From assembly GCA_019689615.1 (NCBI GenBank), contig JADGHD010000232.1:1-7544 (forward strand): a stretch of DNA of 7,544 nt. The letters are read 5' to 3'. Position numbers and translations under genes: made by a program. The notes below the pieces were generated by a model. That model saw only the letters and a list, made by a program, of their open reading frames with translations, ran no database searches and was not told where the DNA came from. This stretch comes from Frankia sp. (lineage in GTDB: Bacteria; Actinomycetota; Actinomycetes; Frankiales; Frankiaceae). This document shows positions 7,167 to 7,544 of the stretch, piece by piece (position 1 is the stretch's first letter; the number at the start of each line of letters is the position of its first letter).

Positions 7167-7436
7167 TCAGTCACGGACAGTCACCCGCGTCGCGAGCCAG
7201 GCTTCGACGTCCTCACGGCGGTACCGGACGTGCCGACCGATCCGCAGACCCGGAGGCCCGTCCCCGGTCGTCCGCCACTTGTAGACCGTGTTCACCGGAA
7301 CGCCCAGAAAGCCCGCCAAGTCCTGAACGGTCCACAGCCGCTCCTGATCAGTGCTCTCGCCATCCACCGTCGGCGAGCCCAGGAGGCCCGCCGCCTTTCG
7401 TCCGTCCCAGCGCACCAGGCCGCGCGCCACGATCAC
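7167..7436 (-). CDS. Excisionase-like helix-turn-helix DNA-binding protein (HTH_17 / Xis type)
   Basis: An 89-residue protein whose residues 34-81, LWTVQDLAGFLGVPVNTVYKW through GLRIGRHVRYRREDVEAWL, are the full winged HTH of the excisionase/AlpA-like family (PF12728). W35, the TVYKW recognition helix and the IGRHVRYR wing are clear. Such proteins direct integrase toward excision in pSAM2-type actinomycete elements; some act as plain regulators. The start is uncertain: GTG 7436 gives a 33-residue N-terminal extension with coding-like third positions and a weak GGGG 7 bases upstream; GTG 7367 gives a family-length protein with no ribosome site. It ends 89 bp from tRNA-Asn on the opposite strand, a typical integration boundary, but no integrase lies between them, where pSAM2-type elements place it. 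Confidence 0.8.
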   Translation of the reverse strand: MIVARGLVRWDGRKAAGLLGSPTVDGESTDQERLWTVQDLAGFLGVPVNTVYKWRTTGDGPPGLRIGRHVRYRREDVEAWLATRVTVRD

Positions 7437-7544
7437 CGCCGACCCCGGAGCCGGCCGAGCTGACCGAGAACGACAAGGGCCAGGCCCACGACGCCCGCGC
7501 GCCCTCGACGAACGGCCAGACAGCGACGGGCCGCCCGCCGATCC
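7437..7544. other. Right-edge sequence without a callable gene
   Basis: Several frames are open across these 108 bp. One minus-strand frame ends with a hydrophobic GVVGLALVVLGQLGRL and a TGA that shares GTGA with the GTG start at 7436, as an upstream operon gene would. Another minus frame and a plus frame have more G/C at third positions but no start codon in view. The longer sequence is needed to decide; nothing is called. Confidence 0.3.

Overview
The window reads as chromosomal DNA from a high-GC actinomycete. Coding frames use almost only G or C at third positions, ribosome sites are GGAGG-like, and the families present (F420-type luciferase-like oxidoreductase, DrrC-type UvrA relative, HxlR, PF14542 GNAT, pSAM2-type Xis-like protein) are typical of that group. 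A Frankia/Streptosporangiales-like origin is plausible but not proven. Both ends look like contig or window edges: the left end is an almost pure G/C stretch with runs of ten and eight G, and the right end stops beside what looks like mobile-element DNA.

Layout. 1-412 (-): N-terminus of a large, single-chain type PurL (FGAM synthase), cut by the left edge. 581-1486 (-): luciferase-like, probably F420-dependent oxidoreductase. 1646-2692 (-): zinc-free MDR/quinone-oxidoreductase-type dehydrogenase with a nested inverted repeat just upstream. 2693-3096: a roughly 400-bp divergent intergenic region with a 28-bp direct repeat and a GC dyad. 3097-5379 (+): a 760-residue UvrA-like double ABC ATPase of the DrrC type that lacks the UvrB-binding region. 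5380-5463: convergent gap with a GC-rich hairpin. 5464-6270 (-): HxlR regulator followed by a small GNAT, with an upstream candidate leader ORF that overlaps the regulator start by ATGA and a perfect 7-4-7 inverted repeat that may be its operator. 6456-6752 (-): 98-residue YtxH-like small protein. 7005-7077 (+): tRNA-Asn(GTT). 7167-7436 (-): excisionase-like HTH protein ending 89 bp from the tRNA, which suggests the edge of a tRNA-integrated element whose integrase is not where it would be expected.

How the parts fit. There is no single pathway. The region is a mosaic: a purine biosynthesis gene, two independent redox enzymes, a probable DNA-binding resistance or repair ATPase, a small autoregulated regulator/acetyltransferase operon, and a tRNA-linked mobile-element boundary. 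The most distinctive points are the large-type PurL in an actinomycete, the domain-deleted UvrA relative behind a repeat-containing promoter region, the candidate leader-peptide/operator arrangement in front of the HxlR gene, and the tRNA-Asn/Xis junction.
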